A stretch of 54,810 nt of DNA from Lachnospiraceae bacterium (GCA_017482485.1 JAFUMV010000149.1:1-54810); one strand, 5' to 3'. Numbered from the stretch's first letter, positions 36,325 through 45,705 are shown. The notes: generated by a model not told the origin, from the letters alone. Numbers and translations: made by a program.

Positions 36325-38217
36325 TTATTTTGCATTGCTCGCCGCAATCTTCACCTTGCTCCACAGATTGCTGATGAGTTTCCGGGTGTCCTCATTATAG
36401 ACAAATACCTCATCTTTGTCATTATCCGTTCGCGGCAGGTAAGCATTGATGCCCTCATACTCGCCGCCTTCGCCGGACAGATCCTCCATAACTTCCTGAT
36501 TGGCGGAGGTGTACCCCACATAACTGGAGTTGTCATAAGCGCCTTCATAAGAGCTGACAAAGTTGATAAACGCATGAGCCAACTCCGGATTTTTTGCATT
36601 TGCCGGAATAACCATGGCATCGGACCAGAGGTTCGTGCCTTCGTTTGGCAGATAAAATCCCATATTTTCGTTTTCGCTCATGATATAAGTTGCATCACCG
36701 GAATAAATCAGACCGAGAGCTTTTCTGCCCTGCGCCATGTTATCAATGATCTCATCCGTGACAATTTCCGGCTCCATGGTCTCTACGCACTGTATCAGCC
36801 ACTCATAAGCCTGCTGAATTTCCTCCTCATTTTCCGTATTCATGGAGTAGCCCAGTGATTTTAATGCCATCATGAAGCTGTCGCGTTCAGAGTCATACAG
36901 ATAGATATCGCCTTTATATTTTTCATCCAGAAAAACACGGAACCCTTCCTGTTCCAGATCTTTTTGGGAAACCTTTGTCTTGTCATAAACAATTCCCACA
37001 TTCCCCCAGAAATAAGGAACAGAATATTCGTTTCCCGGATCATAAGGAAGACCGATGACGGATTCCGTCAGATTTTCCATGCAGTCCAGTCTGGAATAGT
37101 CCAGCTTCTGAAGTAAATCTTCGTCGATCATTCTCTGAATCATGTAATCGCTGGGCACCAGAATATCATAAGCCTCTCCATTTGCCACCTTGATGTACAT
37201 CTGCTCGTTGGAATCAAAATTTTCCATCACAACGGTAGCGCCGGTTGCGGCTTCAAAATCCGGAATCAGATTTTCCCCGGTATATTCCCCCCAGTTATAA
37301 ACATAAAGGGTTTCCCCCTCATAGGGAAGGCCGGAAGATGTTCCGCTCATCTTTACAATACATAAAATCAACACCACTACGGCTGCTGCCGCAGCAGCAG
37401 GCACAAAAATTCTGCGCTTACTGATTTCGCTCTTTTTCGCCCGTTTTGCCAGAAGCATAGGCGCCACATTGATCAGCACCAGCACCAGGGTGATGATGAG
37501 AACCACCAGCGTAGAGATCGCGTTGATGCTGGGATTGACGCGCTTGCTCATGGTGTAAACCATAATGCTTAGGTTCTTTACACCGCTTCCCGTCACAAAA
37601 TAGGAAATGATGAAATCATCTACGGACATGGTAAAGGCGATCAGCGCACCGGATACAATGCCCGGCGTGATCTGGGGCACAATAACCTTTGTCAGCGCCT
37701 GCCATGGCGTCGCACCCAGATCCATGGCCGCGTTCGCCAGGTTAGGATCCAGGGACCGAATCTTTGGCATTACGGAAAGCATCACATAAGGAATGCAAAA
37801 AGCGATGTGGGCCAAAAGCATGGTCACATAACCTTTTTCCACCTTAAAAGTGATAAATAAAAGCATAAAGCCAATGGCCGTCACGATTTCCGGGTTCATC
37901 AGAGGCAGGTTGTTCACCTGCTCCATCACGTCCCGAACGATTTTCTTTGACTTGCTTAAACCGATGGCAGCAATGGTTCCCACTACGGTAGAGATAAAGG
38001 TGGCCAACAGTGCCACACTGAAGGTGGTATACAAGGCTTCCATCATATCCCGGGATTCCAGCATATGCAGATACCAGCGCAGCGAAAATCCGGTGAAGTT
38101 TGTCAGTGATTTTCCTTCATTGAAGGAGAAAATAATCATGTATACAATCGGAAGATAAAAGAAGATGATCATCAGACCCATCAATACCTTCCCGAAGGTA
38201 CGTTTTCCTTTTTTCAA
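36325..38217 (-). CDS. potC-potD: Polyamine ABC transporter: permease PotC fused to binding protein PotD
   Basis: A 630-residue fusion. Residues ~1-265 are the PotC permease with six helices and the EAA loop (NAAMDLGATPWQALTKVIVPQ). A seventh hydrophobic segment (~272-292, VPAAAAAAVVVLILCIV) then tethers an extracellular PotD-like domain (~300-630), starting YVYNWGEYTGENLIPDFE. The binding-pocket style residues YFWGNVGIVYDKTKV and LIYSGDATYIMSENENM are typical of spermidine/putrescine binders. A permanently tethered binding protein replaces the usual lipoprotein; such fusions are known in Firmicutes. The start lies 4 nt after the PotB stop. Confidence 0.93.
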   Translation of the reverse strand: MKKGKRTFGKVLMGLMIIFFYLPIVYMIIFSFNEGKSLTNFTGFSLRWYLHMLESRDMMEALYTTFSVALLATFISTVVGTIAAIGLSKSKKIVRDVMEQVNNLPLMNPEIVTAIGFMLLFITFKVEKGYVTMLLAHIAFCIPYVMLSVMPKIRSLDPNLANAAMDLGATPWQALTKVIVPQITPGIVSGALIAFTMSVDDFIISYFVTGSGVKNLSIMVYTMSKRVNPSINAISTLVVLIITLVLVLINVAPMLLAKRAKKSEISKRRIFVPAAAAAAVVVLILCIVKMSGTSSGLPYEGETLYVYNWGEYTGENLIPDFEAATGATVVMENFDSNEQMYIKVANGEAYDILVPSDYMIQRMIDEDLLQKLDYSRLDCMENLTESVIGLPYDPGNEYSVPYFWGNVGIVYDKTKVSQKDLEQEGFRVFLDEKYKGDIYLYDSERDSFMMALKSLGYSMNTENEEEIQQAYEWLIQCVETMEPEIVTDEIIDNMAQGRKALGLIYSGDATYIMSENENMGFYLPNEGTNLWSDAMVIPANAKNPELAHAFINFVSSYEGAYDNSSYVGYTSANQEVMEDLSGEGGEYEGINAYLPRTDNDKDEVFVYNEDTRKLISNLWSKVKIAASNAK

Positions 38218-38221
38218 GTGA

Positions 38222-39058
38222 CTATTCCTCCTTTCCGCCCTGATTTCTGATTTCCACCTTGCGCACCGCCATCATCATCAGCATCATGATCACGGCCATG
38301 ATCATGGAAATTGCACTTCCGAAATTCCACTCTCCCACGGTGATGAACTGATTTTCAATCACATTACCGATGAGGAAATACTGTCCGCCGCCCAGAAGCT
38401 TCGGGATGAAGAAGGAGCTCACCGCCGGCAGAAATACCAGCGTAATTCCGTTGATGACGCCGGGCAGAGAAAGAGGCAGGGTAACTCTGCGGAAAGTCTG
38501 CAACGGATTGGCCCCCAGATCTGCTGCCGCTTCCAGCAGAGAGTGATCCATTTTACATAAAGAGGTATTGATCTGCAAAATCATAAAAGGCAAAAAGTTA
38601 TACACCATGCCCAAAAGCACTGCTCCCTCGGTATACAAAAGCTCTACCTCTTTGAATCCGAAAAAGCCCAAAATCTGCTGAATCAGACCGCCTTCGCTCA
38701 AAAGACCGATCCATGCATAAGTCCTCACCAGCATGTTGATCCAGGTAGGCAGTGTGATGCACAGCACCAGAATGCTCTGCAGCCTTTCGGAACTTCGGGC
38801 GATAAAATATGCCACAGGATAACCAAGCAGCAGGCAGATAATCGTTGTTTTAACAGCAATGACCAGTGAACGCCAGAGAATCAGCAAAAAGTCAGGGTCG
38901 GTGAAAAATTTGACATAATGATCCAGCGTCAATGAGAACGACACAATGCTGTTTCCATGCTCGGTCACAGAATAAAGTGCGATTAAAGCCATGGGAAGGA
39001 TCAGCATCAGCGCCGCCCATACAATATAAGGAATTGCCAACTGTGAAAAGCGTTTCAT
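38222..39058 (-). CDS. potB: Polyamine ABC transporter permease PotB
   Basis: A 278-residue membrane protein with six helices; the EAA loop reads EAAADLGANPLQTFRRVTLPLSLPG. It forms the channel with the PotC half of the next gene. Its ATG directly follows the PotA stop codon (TAAATG arrangement), so translation is coupled. Confidence 0.93.
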   Translation of the reverse strand: MKRFSQLAIPYIVWAALMLILPMALIALYSVTEHGNSIVSFSLTLDHYVKFFTDPDFLLILWRSLVIAVKTTIICLLLGYPVAYFIARSSERLQSILVLCITLPTWINMLVRTYAWIGLLSEGGLIQQILGFFGFKEVELLYTEGAVLLGMVYNFLPFMILQINTSLCKMDHSLLEAAADLGANPLQTFRRVTLPLSLPGVINGITLVFLPAVSSFFIPKLLGGGQYFLIGNVIENQFITVGEWNFGSAISMIMAVIMMLMMMAVRKVEIRNQGGKEE

Positions 39059-40636
39059 TTAGTATACCATCCTTGACATAACATGAATATCTTCCGGGAA
39101 GAATGTCAGTCCGACCTCCTGACCCACTTCCGAATAATCCGTGGTGTGTACCTTAAATTCCCGTCCCGGCGTGGAGAAGGTCACCTTATAAATGCCTTCC
39201 TTCACATTTTCCGGCTCGAAAGTGTAATCCACCCAGATATCAATGCTCTGGCTTTCATCGCTGAGCTTCCAGCCCTGGGCATTGGCCCAGGTCTTGATAT
39301 CTGTATCCAGCGCCTGAGACTCCACGATTTCATCTACGGTTTTAAAAAAGTTAAAGGCCATGATCGCTTCATTCGCCTTTTCATTTTTAACGAAAGGCTG
39401 ATTGACCACGAAAATGGAGCGTTCGATACTGGTTCCGTTTGCTGTTGAAAAAGTAACCGGATACTGTCCCAGTTCTTCTTTCAGACCATACTCGATTCTG
39501 GCGATGGAAATATAATCATCACTTTCCGGATTCCATGCCTGGGCGTTGGAACGGGCAATGATTTCCTTATCGTCAAGTGCCTTTACATCTTCCAGATCCA
39601 CGTAGAAGTTGTTGGCGCTGATCTTTTCTTTTCCGTCTTCGCTGGTCACATCATGATTGCGGATCACGTGCATATTGACGGTCACGCTGGTACCGGGCAC
39701 GGTTTCCACCATGATCTCATAATGTACGCCCTTAAACAGTACGCTTAAAACTTCACCGGTCATCTTGCCGTCTTTGACCGGCACAATGTCCAGGTCTTCA
39801 GGACGAATGACCACATCCACCGGCTCATTTTCCTTAAAACCATAATCCACACAGTCGAAGGTGATATCGTCAAAACGAACCTTATAATCCTCCACCATCA
39901 CACCGGGCAGAATGTTGCTTTCTCCGATGAAGTTGGCCACATAGCGGTTCGCCGGCTCGTTATAAATTTCCTCCGGGGTGCCCACCTGCTGAATTTCACC
40001 GTTTTTCATGACCACGATCTTGTCGGACATGGTCAGCGCTTCTTCCTGATCATGGGTGACAAAAATGAAGGTGATGCCGACCTCCTGCTGAATGCGCTTC
40101 AATTCATACTGCATTTCTTTGCGCAGCTTTAAGTCAAGGGCTGCTAAAGGCTCATCCAAAAGCAGCACCTTGGGCTCATTGACAAGCGCCCGGGCGATGG
40201 CAACACGCTGCTGCTGGCCGCCGGACAGCAGAGTGGTATTTTTATTTTCATAGCCTTCCAGGCCGATGAGTTTTAACATCTTCATCACCTTCTGATCGAT
40301 GATGTCCTTGCTCATCTTCTTGATTTTTAAACCAAAAGCAATATTTTCATAAACGCTCAAATGGGGAAACAGGGCGTACTTCTGAAAAACCGTGTTCAGC
40401 TCCCGCTCATAAGGCGGCTTCTGACTGATTTCCTCCCCGTCAAAAACGACGCTTCCTTCGTCCGCATCCAGAAATCCTCCCAGAATTCTCAAAAGCGTTG
40501 TCTTACCGCAGCCGCTGGGTCCCAGCAGGGTCACAAACTCCTTCTCATAAATGTCGAGATTCACGCCCTTTAAAATGATCTGTCCGTCAAAGCTCTTCAC
40601 AATGTTGCGAAACTCAATCAGCTTCTTTTTCTCCAT
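39059..40636 (-). CDS. potA: Polyamine ABC transporter ATPase PotA with an insert in the TOBE domain
   Basis: A 525-residue ATPase, about 150 longer than usual PotA (~370). The nucleotide-binding domain is intact: Walker [10 protein letters not shown], signature [16 protein letters not shown], Walker [14 protein letters not shown]-loop [10 protein letters not shown]. The regulatory TOBE domain starts normally ([24 protein letters not shown]) and ends normally ([24 protein letters not shown]), but ~150 residues are inserted between. The insert is two related ~75-residue units, each with SNAQAW/ANAQGW and YPVTFST/YKVTFST, resembling beta-sandwich repeats of surface proteins. It follows the XRE-cupin regulator by 15 nt, in one operon. 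Confidence 0.93.
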   Translation of the reverse strand: MEKKKLIEFRNIVKSFDGQIILKGVNLDIYEKEFVTLLGPSGCGKTTLLRILGGFLDADEGSVVFDGEEISQKPPYERELNTVFQKYALFPHLSVYENIAFGLKIKKMSKDIIDQKVMKMLKLIGLEGYENKNTTLLSGGQQQRVAIARALVNEPKVLLLDEPLAALDLKLRKEMQYELKRIQQEVGITFIFVTHDQEEALTMSDKIVVMKNGEIQQVGTPEEIYNEPANRYVANFIGESNILPGVMVEDYKVRFDDITFDCVDYGFKENEPVDVVIRPEDLDIVPVKDGKMTGEVLSVLFKGVHYEIMVETVPGTSVTVNMHVIRNHDVTSEDGKEKISANNFYVDLEDVKALDDKEIIARSNAQAWNPESDDYISIARIEYGLKEELGQYPVTFSTANGTSIERSIFVVNQPFVKNEKANEAIMAFNFFKTVDEIVESQALDTDIKTWANAQGWKLSDESQSIDIWVDYTFEPENVKEGIYKVTFSTPGREFKVHTTDYSEVGQEVGLTFFPEDIHVMSRMVY

Positions 40637-40651
40637 GTCGCATTTCCTTTC

Positions 40652-41185
40652 TTAAAACGATGGCGGAGTTGTTACCCACAGCACCTTTGCATCGCTTTTC
40701 CCATGATTGTATAAATAATGATTCTTTGCTCCATCCAGGTAAAAGGTTTCCTGTTCCTTTAATTTATATTTCTCATTTCCGCAGACCAGCGTTACCCTGC
40801 CCTTCAGGACATAGCCGAATTCCTCGCCCTCATGGCAGTGCAGTTCCTGGCTCTTCTGCTGGGGATGCAGCGTCAGTAAGATAGGCTCCATCTCATTCTT
40901 CTGCGCATTCGGTATCACCCATTCAATCGTATAGCCTTCCCGCTCGTCCACATAAAAATCCTGCGCGCAAAAGACCACCTGCCGTTTTGGCTCTTCTCTG
41001 AAAAACTCGGACAGATTGCTTCCCAGCGCTTCCAGGATGTCCTCCAGCGTGGCGATGCTCGGCGTAGTCAGATTGCGCTCCACCTGGGACAAAAATCCCT
41101 TTGTCAGTTCACTTCTTGATGCCAGATCTCCCAGCGTCAGGCCATTCTTTAATCGAAGCTCCTTCAGCTTCTTTCCGATATCCAA
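40652..41185 (-). CDS. XRE-family regulator with C-terminal cupin domain (polyamine operon)
   Basis: A 177-residue regulator: helix-turn-helix at ~5-60 (LKNGLTLGDLASRSELTKGFLSQVERNLTTPS) and cupin at ~100-177 (LHCHEGEEFGYVLKGRVTL). This PuuR-like architecture often controls polyamine genes, matching the PotA-B-CD genes that follow. The open frame has an upstream ATG, but TTG at 41185 (MDIGKKLKELR) has GGGAGG 8 nt before it and begins where homologues begin, so TTG is chosen. It is the first gene of the operon and likely autoregulates in response to polyamine. Confidence 0.9.
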   Translation of the reverse strand: MDIGKKLKELRLKNGLTLGDLASRSELTKGFLSQVERNLTTPSIATLEDILEALGSNLSEFFREEPKRQVVFCAQDFYVDEREGYTIEWVIPNAQKNEMEPILLTLHPQQKSQELHCHEGEEFGYVLKGRVTLVCGNEKYKLKEQETFYLDGAKNHYLYNHGKSDAKVLWVTTPPSF

Positions 41186-41245
41186 AAACCACACCTCCCG
41201 TTTTCTAATACTAAACTTTTTTTTAAAAATTACCAAACAACTTAT

Positions 41246-41273
41246 ATTATACATATATGTCGAAACATTGCAA
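41246..41273 (-). promoter_or_regulatory. Promoter of the XRE-cupin/Pot operon
   Basis: TTGCAA (41268-41273) and a perfect TATAAT (41246-41251), 16 nt apart, reading minus. About 60 nt upstream of the TTG start codon. An ACATATATGT palindrome (41251-41260) in the spacer could be an operator. Confidence 0.65.
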
Positions 41274-41303
41274 TAGATTTGCGTAAAAAAGGGACCGGCG
41301 CAG

Positions 41304-41337
41304 ACAGGGCAGACACCATTTTCGGTATCTGCCCTGT
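41304..41337 (-). terminator. Hairpin downstream of the GH2 remnant
   Basis: ACAGGGCAGA pairs with TCTGCCCTGT and the stem extends inward by an ACC/GGT step with a mismatch. On the minus strand a TTTTTT run comes only about 13 nt after the stem. It probably was the terminator of the intact GH2 gene. Confidence 0.55.
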
Positions 41338-41374
41338 AACATTTGCTCCATTTTCTGTTCTTTTGGAATAAAAA

Positions 41375-42280
41375 TTATTTGCTGATCTTTGTCAGCTGAC
41401 GGTTTAACTGCGCCAGTTCTTTCTTTGTAACGCCGCCCATCATGGTGGAAGCCTGCTCAATCTTCATGAATCCAACCATATCGCGCAGTGCGGTGAGCAT
41501 GGATGCCACGGTCAGGTTACCGTTCTTCATCAGCCAGCCCTTCACGGTTCTGATGCATTCGTCATTGGCAAGCAGAACATTCAGCGGATCTTCCACAGAA
41601 TAATGCCCCTCAATCACTTCGATTTCTTCGCTTTCGGACTCGTCTGCAATCTCATCAAACCAGTTGCCGACCTTGAGCGCTTCAGCCAGATCCGGCAACG
41701 TGTAATCCATGTTGTGCTCTGCAACGCCGTTTAAGGTGATGGTATCCTCCACAGCGCCGGCTTTTGCGGTGATGGTGTTCGCGCCGTCATTCAGTGCAAC
41801 ATTCTCAAATACAACGGCATGATCCACAGCCTGCTTTGTCTCAACTTCTTACGATCATAGGTGATCAGACCTTTGTTATTGCGCCCTACAACACCGCCTT
41901 CATCACGGGCATCCGCTTAGAAATAAGTGCCCCGTCTGCATTAACAGGAAACAGATCCACACGGGTCTTTCCCGTGCAGTGAGGCGTTACTAACACACCG
42001 GAAGTGCCATCCTTGAGCAGATCAAAATGCGTTTCGTTCACTTCAATAAAGTTCACATCGCGGTACAGACCGCCATAAAAAGTAAAGTCTGCATGCTGCG
42101 GGTAAATATCGCTGGGAGCATTGGTAACAATGACTGTCAGCACGTTGCCGTCTGCCTTCATGGCAGGAGTCAAATCATAACGGAAGGTGGAAAAGCCTCC
42201 CTTGTGAGTGCCCAGTCTGTTGTCAAAGTTTCCCCAAACTTTGCAAAGCGTGCCTCAGTCATCAGTGTAATGTTGCGCAT
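41375..42280 (-). pseudogene. Degraded GH2 glycoside hydrolase (beta-galactosidase-like)
   Basis: Pieces of one GH2 protein appear in order but in different frames. (1) A start, MRNITLMTEARF, at 42280. (2) Part of the N-terminal sugar-binding domain: KVWGNFDNRLGTHKGGFSTF then FYGGLYRDVNFIEV. (3) A short piece of the catalytic barrel end, DEGGVVGRNNKGLITYDRKK, near 41880-41830. (4) The C-terminal region from QAVDHAVVFENVALNDGAN to the stop at 41375. At least three junctions shift frame, and most of the catalytic domain, including both catalytic glutamates, is missing. About 300 codons of an expected 800 or more remain. The pieces cannot give an active enzyme. It is back to back with a broken AraC gene. 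Confidence 0.88.
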
Positions 42281-42378
42281 TGGTATAACCCCTTTCTCTT
42301 TTTATATACTGTCTGCAGCAGTGCACAAAATCATACATCTCTCACCGCTGACATGATCGGTTATACTAAAATTGTAAA

Positions 42379-42554
42379 ATGGACAGGCACGTTCGTCAAA
42401 CGATGCACAACGGATGGGATTCAATACTCCGTAAGGAGAGCTTCCTTCCATTCCGAAGAATGATCCGCAATGTAGTAAGTCTGAACGGACCAGGAAATTC
42501 TTTGGGGTAACTCCGACGCAGATGCGGGCTGATGCTGCCCTGTCCTGCGTTTAA
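42379..42554 (+). pseudogene. Remnant of an AraC-family regulator
   Basis: An ATG at 42379 opens a short frame that stops at 42510. In another frame the sequence just before the TAA at 42552-42554 reads SERTRKFFGVTPTQMRADA, the typical C-terminal end of an AraC DNA-binding domain. Everything between is missing, so a large internal deletion plus frameshift is implied. It is divergent from the GH2 remnant, the usual layout of a regulator and its target hydrolase; both seem to have decayed together. Confidence 0.65.
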
Positions 42555-42584
42555 CGTTTCCTGAACATCACCGGAATTTTTATC

Positions 42585-43349
42585 TTATGCATTCACTTGA
42601 CCGACAGTCGCTGCCAAAACAGTAAATTCACCTTCACCATCGACTCCCAGATAGTCATCACATTTCTGCTGCCCATATGCCCCGATACAACAAGCGCCAA
42701 GTCCCAGCGCTTCTGCACTCAGATACAGGTTCTGATCCAGATGGCCCAGATCCACCAGTGACATACGATGAGCTTCCGTATCATAACGATATTCACTTCT
42801 GTAAATATCACAGGTCCAGTAGATGATGACTGATGACTTTGCCGTCCAGATCTGCTCCTCCAGATTTTCCACAGATTTTCTTTCAAAATCCGCCTCTTGG
42901 CGTATCAGCTCCAGCACGTTTTCATCCGGTGCATAATGATAAAGTCCGGGAAGCAAACCCTCCACACGGTTTACCTGGATATAGGTTTCAAACGGATGTC
43001 TGGCCCCTGCACTTGGAACCGGTCTTGCGGTTCTGGTCATATTTTCTCTGTATAACCTGACTCCCTGTACGCTCCACAGAAGGAAGGCCAACTGTGAAAG
43101 AGTAATTGCCTCTCCAGTGTACTTTCTGCGCGATCTGCGATTTTGCAGCAGCTTAAAGTAATCCTTTTCTGCAAAACCGTTAAAATCCGAAATCTCCGGC
43201 AGCAAAATCTTCTCAATTGCTGTTCTATGCCGAAAAAGCGGCGGCTGCGTTAATCCTTTTTTCTGATCGGAGGGCTCCCGCTCCAGTCCAAATCCGCTTT
43301 TCATGAAGTTTCTGCGCTCTGCCAGCAGCTGTCTAGTCCTGTCTTCCAT
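42585..43349 (-). CDS. SagB/ThcOx-family FMN-dependent dehydrogenase
   Basis: A 254-residue nitroreductase-fold flavoprotein of the SagB/McbC type. Flavin-contact regions are visible: RRSRRKYTG (71-79), PVPSAGARHPFETYI (110-124), and LGLGACCIGAYGQ near 215-230. SagB enzymes oxidise azoline rings to azoles in RiPP pathways, but related proteins act on other substrates, and no YcaO cyclodehydratase is encoded here. It starts 6 nt after the LanC-like gene and ends the operon that begins with the Cys-rich micro-ORF. AAAGGG precedes the start. Substrate unknown. Confidence 0.85.
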   Translation of the reverse strand: MEDRTRQLLAERRNFMKSGFGLEREPSDQKKGLTQPPLFRHRTAIEKILLPEISDFNGFAEKDYFKLLQNRRSRRKYTGEAITLSQLAFLLWSVQGVRLYRENMTRTARPVPSAGARHPFETYIQVNRVEGLLPGLYHYAPDENVLELIRQEADFERKSVENLEEQIWTAKSSVIIYWTCDIYRSEYRYDTEAHRMSLVDLGHLDQNLYLSAEALGLGACCIGAYGQQKCDDYLGVDGEGEFTVLAATVGQVNA

Positions 43350-43355
43350 TTGTCT

Positions 43356-44750
43356 TCACCCTTTCTCCGTTAAGCTGGTTTTAGGGAACGGATCATTGGG
43401 CAGTCTTGATACCTGAAATTGATTCTGATTCGCCAGATAAAGCTGCAGCAGCGCTGTTCCGATACCTGCAGCACCATTCTGGAAACCGGTGTCATAGGTT
43501 GTAAGAGCAGGCCGAATTCTTGTATAGGATTGCAGCCAGTACATATAAGGATCCTTTGTAATCTTGGCAGCACCGATAATATGCCGGCCGCCCCGATTTG
43601 CAAGTTCCAGGTATTTCTGTTCTCCGTTATCAGCCCAAAGACCCAAAAACAGGTTGACAATTCCTGCGGTGCCGCAGCACTGAGAATAGACATTCCAATA
43701 TCCTTCAGAATGATTTTCCGGTGCACCTGCATCAATTACACCCTGAACCAGCCGATCCAGCCATTCCTTATAGGACTCTTTTCCTGTCAGTTTATATAAC
43801 AGATAAAACAGTCTTCCTGTCCCGGCAGGTCCATGGCAATATCCCAGATAAAAAACATCTGTCAGATCAGGATAGCGGTAAGGAATCAGCGCGCCGTCTC
43901 CCTGTACTACCGCAATGGACGTAAGATATTCTGCCGCTTCATCTGCCGCCTTCAGGAATTCTTCCCGTCCGGTCGCCTCATAAAGTCGTGCGAAAGCGTA
44001 GGCTGCTCCTGCATCTCCATGTTCAAAGTTAGGCCAGTAAATCTTATACTCAATTCCCTGCTTATAGTAGCCGTTATCATAACTGATATGACCGTCATCC
44101 AGCTTTCGTGCTGTAGTCAGCAAATACTCTCCGACTTTAGCCGCGGTCTCTACCCAAGAACTCTCCTGGAAATATTCCGCCGCATACAAAAGAAACATGA
44201 TGGTGCCTCCATCAGCATCATAGGCAGCACGTCCGGTCCATTTCTTTCCAACTTCCGCTTTTACCGCACCCTTAACAAGCTTATCCACCAGTTTTTTGAC
44301 AAACGCCTCTAACTCCTTATCCTCATACACTTTCAAAAGCTCAATAACAGGATAAAGGATGCCGGACAGTCCTGAGGAAAAAGACCATTTGGAAAAGGCT
44401 TCCGGCAAGTCAAATCCATAAGGAAACTCATCGTCCTGCTGCGCTCTGATATAGCGAATTCCGTCCAATGCAGCATTCAAATATTCCTCTTCCCTGACAG
44501 CAGCGTACAGCTGTACAAAATAGAAAATAATTCCGGCATTTCCGGCATAAAACGTCAAACCGCTTTCCGGATCCTCTTTAGGCAAAATACCATCTACGTC
44601 CACTAATTTGGGCCAGGTCAGTCCTTCCGGTGTCCGGATGCTCACGTCCAGCAGCCACTTTGCTACAGCTCTGGCTCCATCCAGATAACTGATTTTATCC
44701 GGGGCCTGAAACAGCGGCCGGATCTGATAAAGAATTTTCTGATTGCTCAT
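43356..44750 (-). CDS. Stand-alone LanC-like protein
   Basis: A 464-residue alpha/alpha-toroid protein of the lanthionine-synthetase C family. Successive inner-helix glycine motifs are visible: FYAGNAGIIFYF, FSSGLSGILYP, NFEHGDAGAAYAF (His244), YCHGPAGTGRLFY (Cys305-His306), QCCGTAGIVNLF (Cys358-Cys359) and FQNGAAGIGTALL. In LanC cyclases zinc is held by Cys and Cys-His, the CHG coming last; here CHG comes first and CCG second, so zinc binding is likely but the ligand order is altered. No LanB/LanM dehydratase is present. It lies between OppF and the SagB-type gene in a tight operon. Lanthionine formation is therefore not assured; thiol addition or removal on another substrate is possible. 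Confidence 0.87.
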   Translation of the reverse strand: MSNQKILYQIRPLFQAPDKISYLDGARAVAKWLLDVSIRTPEGLTWPKLVDVDGILPKEDPESGLTFYAGNAGIIFYFVQLYAAVREEEYLNAALDGIRYIRAQQDDEFPYGFDLPEAFSKWSFSSGLSGILYPVIELLKVYEDKELEAFVKKLVDKLVKGAVKAEVGKKWTGRAAYDADGGTIMFLLYAAEYFQESSWVETAAKVGEYLLTTARKLDDGHISYDNGYYKQGIEYKIYWPNFEHGDAGAAYAFARLYEATGREEFLKAADEAAEYLTSIAVVQGDGALIPYRYPDLTDVFYLGYCHGPAGTGRLFYLLYKLTGKESYKEWLDRLVQGVIDAGAPENHSEGYWNVYSQCCGTAGIVNLFLGLWADNGEQKYLELANRGGRHIIGAAKITKDPYMYWLQSYTRIRPALTTYDTGFQNGAAGIGTALLQLYLANQNQFQVSRLPNDPFPKTSLTEKG

Positions 44751-44769
44751 AGTTGTTATCCTCTCTCCT

Positions 44770-45705
44770 TCATGAATTTAACTGCTTTTGATATTCCAAA
44801 AGCTTATCACTGTCGCATAAAATAAAATGACGATCTGACAGCTTCTGCAGCTTTCCTTTATGATCTGCTGCCTGCGGTATGTATTCCGTCTGCTTCATGC
44901 TGCCGCGCTGGTAAGGATCGGGAACGGGAATCGCGGAAAATAAGCTTCTGGTGTAAGGATGCAGCGGATGGTTATAAATTTCTTCTGTATCCCCCATTTC
45001 CACAATTTTTCCCTGATACATAACCGCCACTCTGTCACTGATATGTCTGACCATATAAAGGTCATGGGCTACAAACAGCAGCGTAAGCTTTTCCTCCAGC
45101 TGCAGTTTTTTCAACAGATTGATAATCTGCGCCTGTATAGACACATCAAGTGCGGAAACCGGCTCATCGCAGATAATCAGCTTAGGGCGAAGGGCAAGTG
45201 CCCGCGCAATTCCAACTCTCTGCCGCTGTCCTCCGGAAAACTCACTGGGATAACGTCTGATGAAATCCGGCCGCAGTCCCACCTGCTTCAGAAGTTCAAC
45301 AGTCCGCTTTTCCAGCTCCTGCCTGTTCTTATACTGTTTATGGATCTCAAGCGGCTCCTGGATTATTTCACCGATTGTCAGTTTGGGATTCAGAGACGCA
45401 TAAGGATCCTGGAAAATCATCTGTACATTTCTGCGGTATTCACTTAATTCCTGCTTGTCCATCCTGGAAACATCTTTCCCGTTAAAGTAGATATTTCCGG
45501 AAGTCGGATCATAAATTTTTACAATAGTTCTTCCCAGCGTCGTCTTTCCGCACCCGGATTCTCCAATCAGTCCAAATGTTTCGCCTTCCCGAATTTCAAG
45601 ACTGACATCGTCCACCGCACGTATGCAGCGCCTCTTTCGAAAGATTCCGCCGGATACCGTAAAATATGTCTTCAATGATTCTATCTTTAATAATGTTTTT
45701 TCCAT
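44770..45705 (-). CDS. oppF: Oligopeptide ABC transporter ATPase, OppF-like
   Basis: A 311-residue ATPase with Walker A GESGCGKTT, signature EFSGGQRQRVGIARALAL, Walker B LIICDEPVSALD and H-loop FVAHDLYMV. The end (HPLHPYTRSLFSAIPVPDP) is the Opp/Dpp C-terminal extension. It overlaps the OppD gene by 19 nt, showing translational coupling, and pairs with OppD to power peptide import. Confidence 0.92.
   Translation of the reverse strand: MEKTLLKIESLKTYFTVSGGIFRKRRCIRAVDDVSLEIREGETFGLIGESGCGKTTLGRTIVKIYDPTSGNIYFNGKDVSRMDKQELSEYRRNVQMIFQDPYASLNPKLTIGEIIQEPLEIHKQYKNRQELEKRTVELLKQVGLRPDFIRRYPSEFSGGQRQRVGIARALALRPKLIICDEPVSALDVSIQAQIINLLKKLQLEEKLTLLFVAHDLYMVRHISDRVAVMYQGKIVEMGDTEEIYNHPLHPYTRSLFSAIPVPDPYQRGSMKQTEYIPQAADHKGKLQKLSDRHFILCDSDKLLEYQKQLNS

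Noticed and set aside
42585-44750. Complete lanthipeptide or thiazole-peptide gene cluster
   Set aside because: LanC- and SagB-type genes are present, but no dehydratase, YcaO protein, protease or exporter is encoded nearby, so a classical cluster is not supported.
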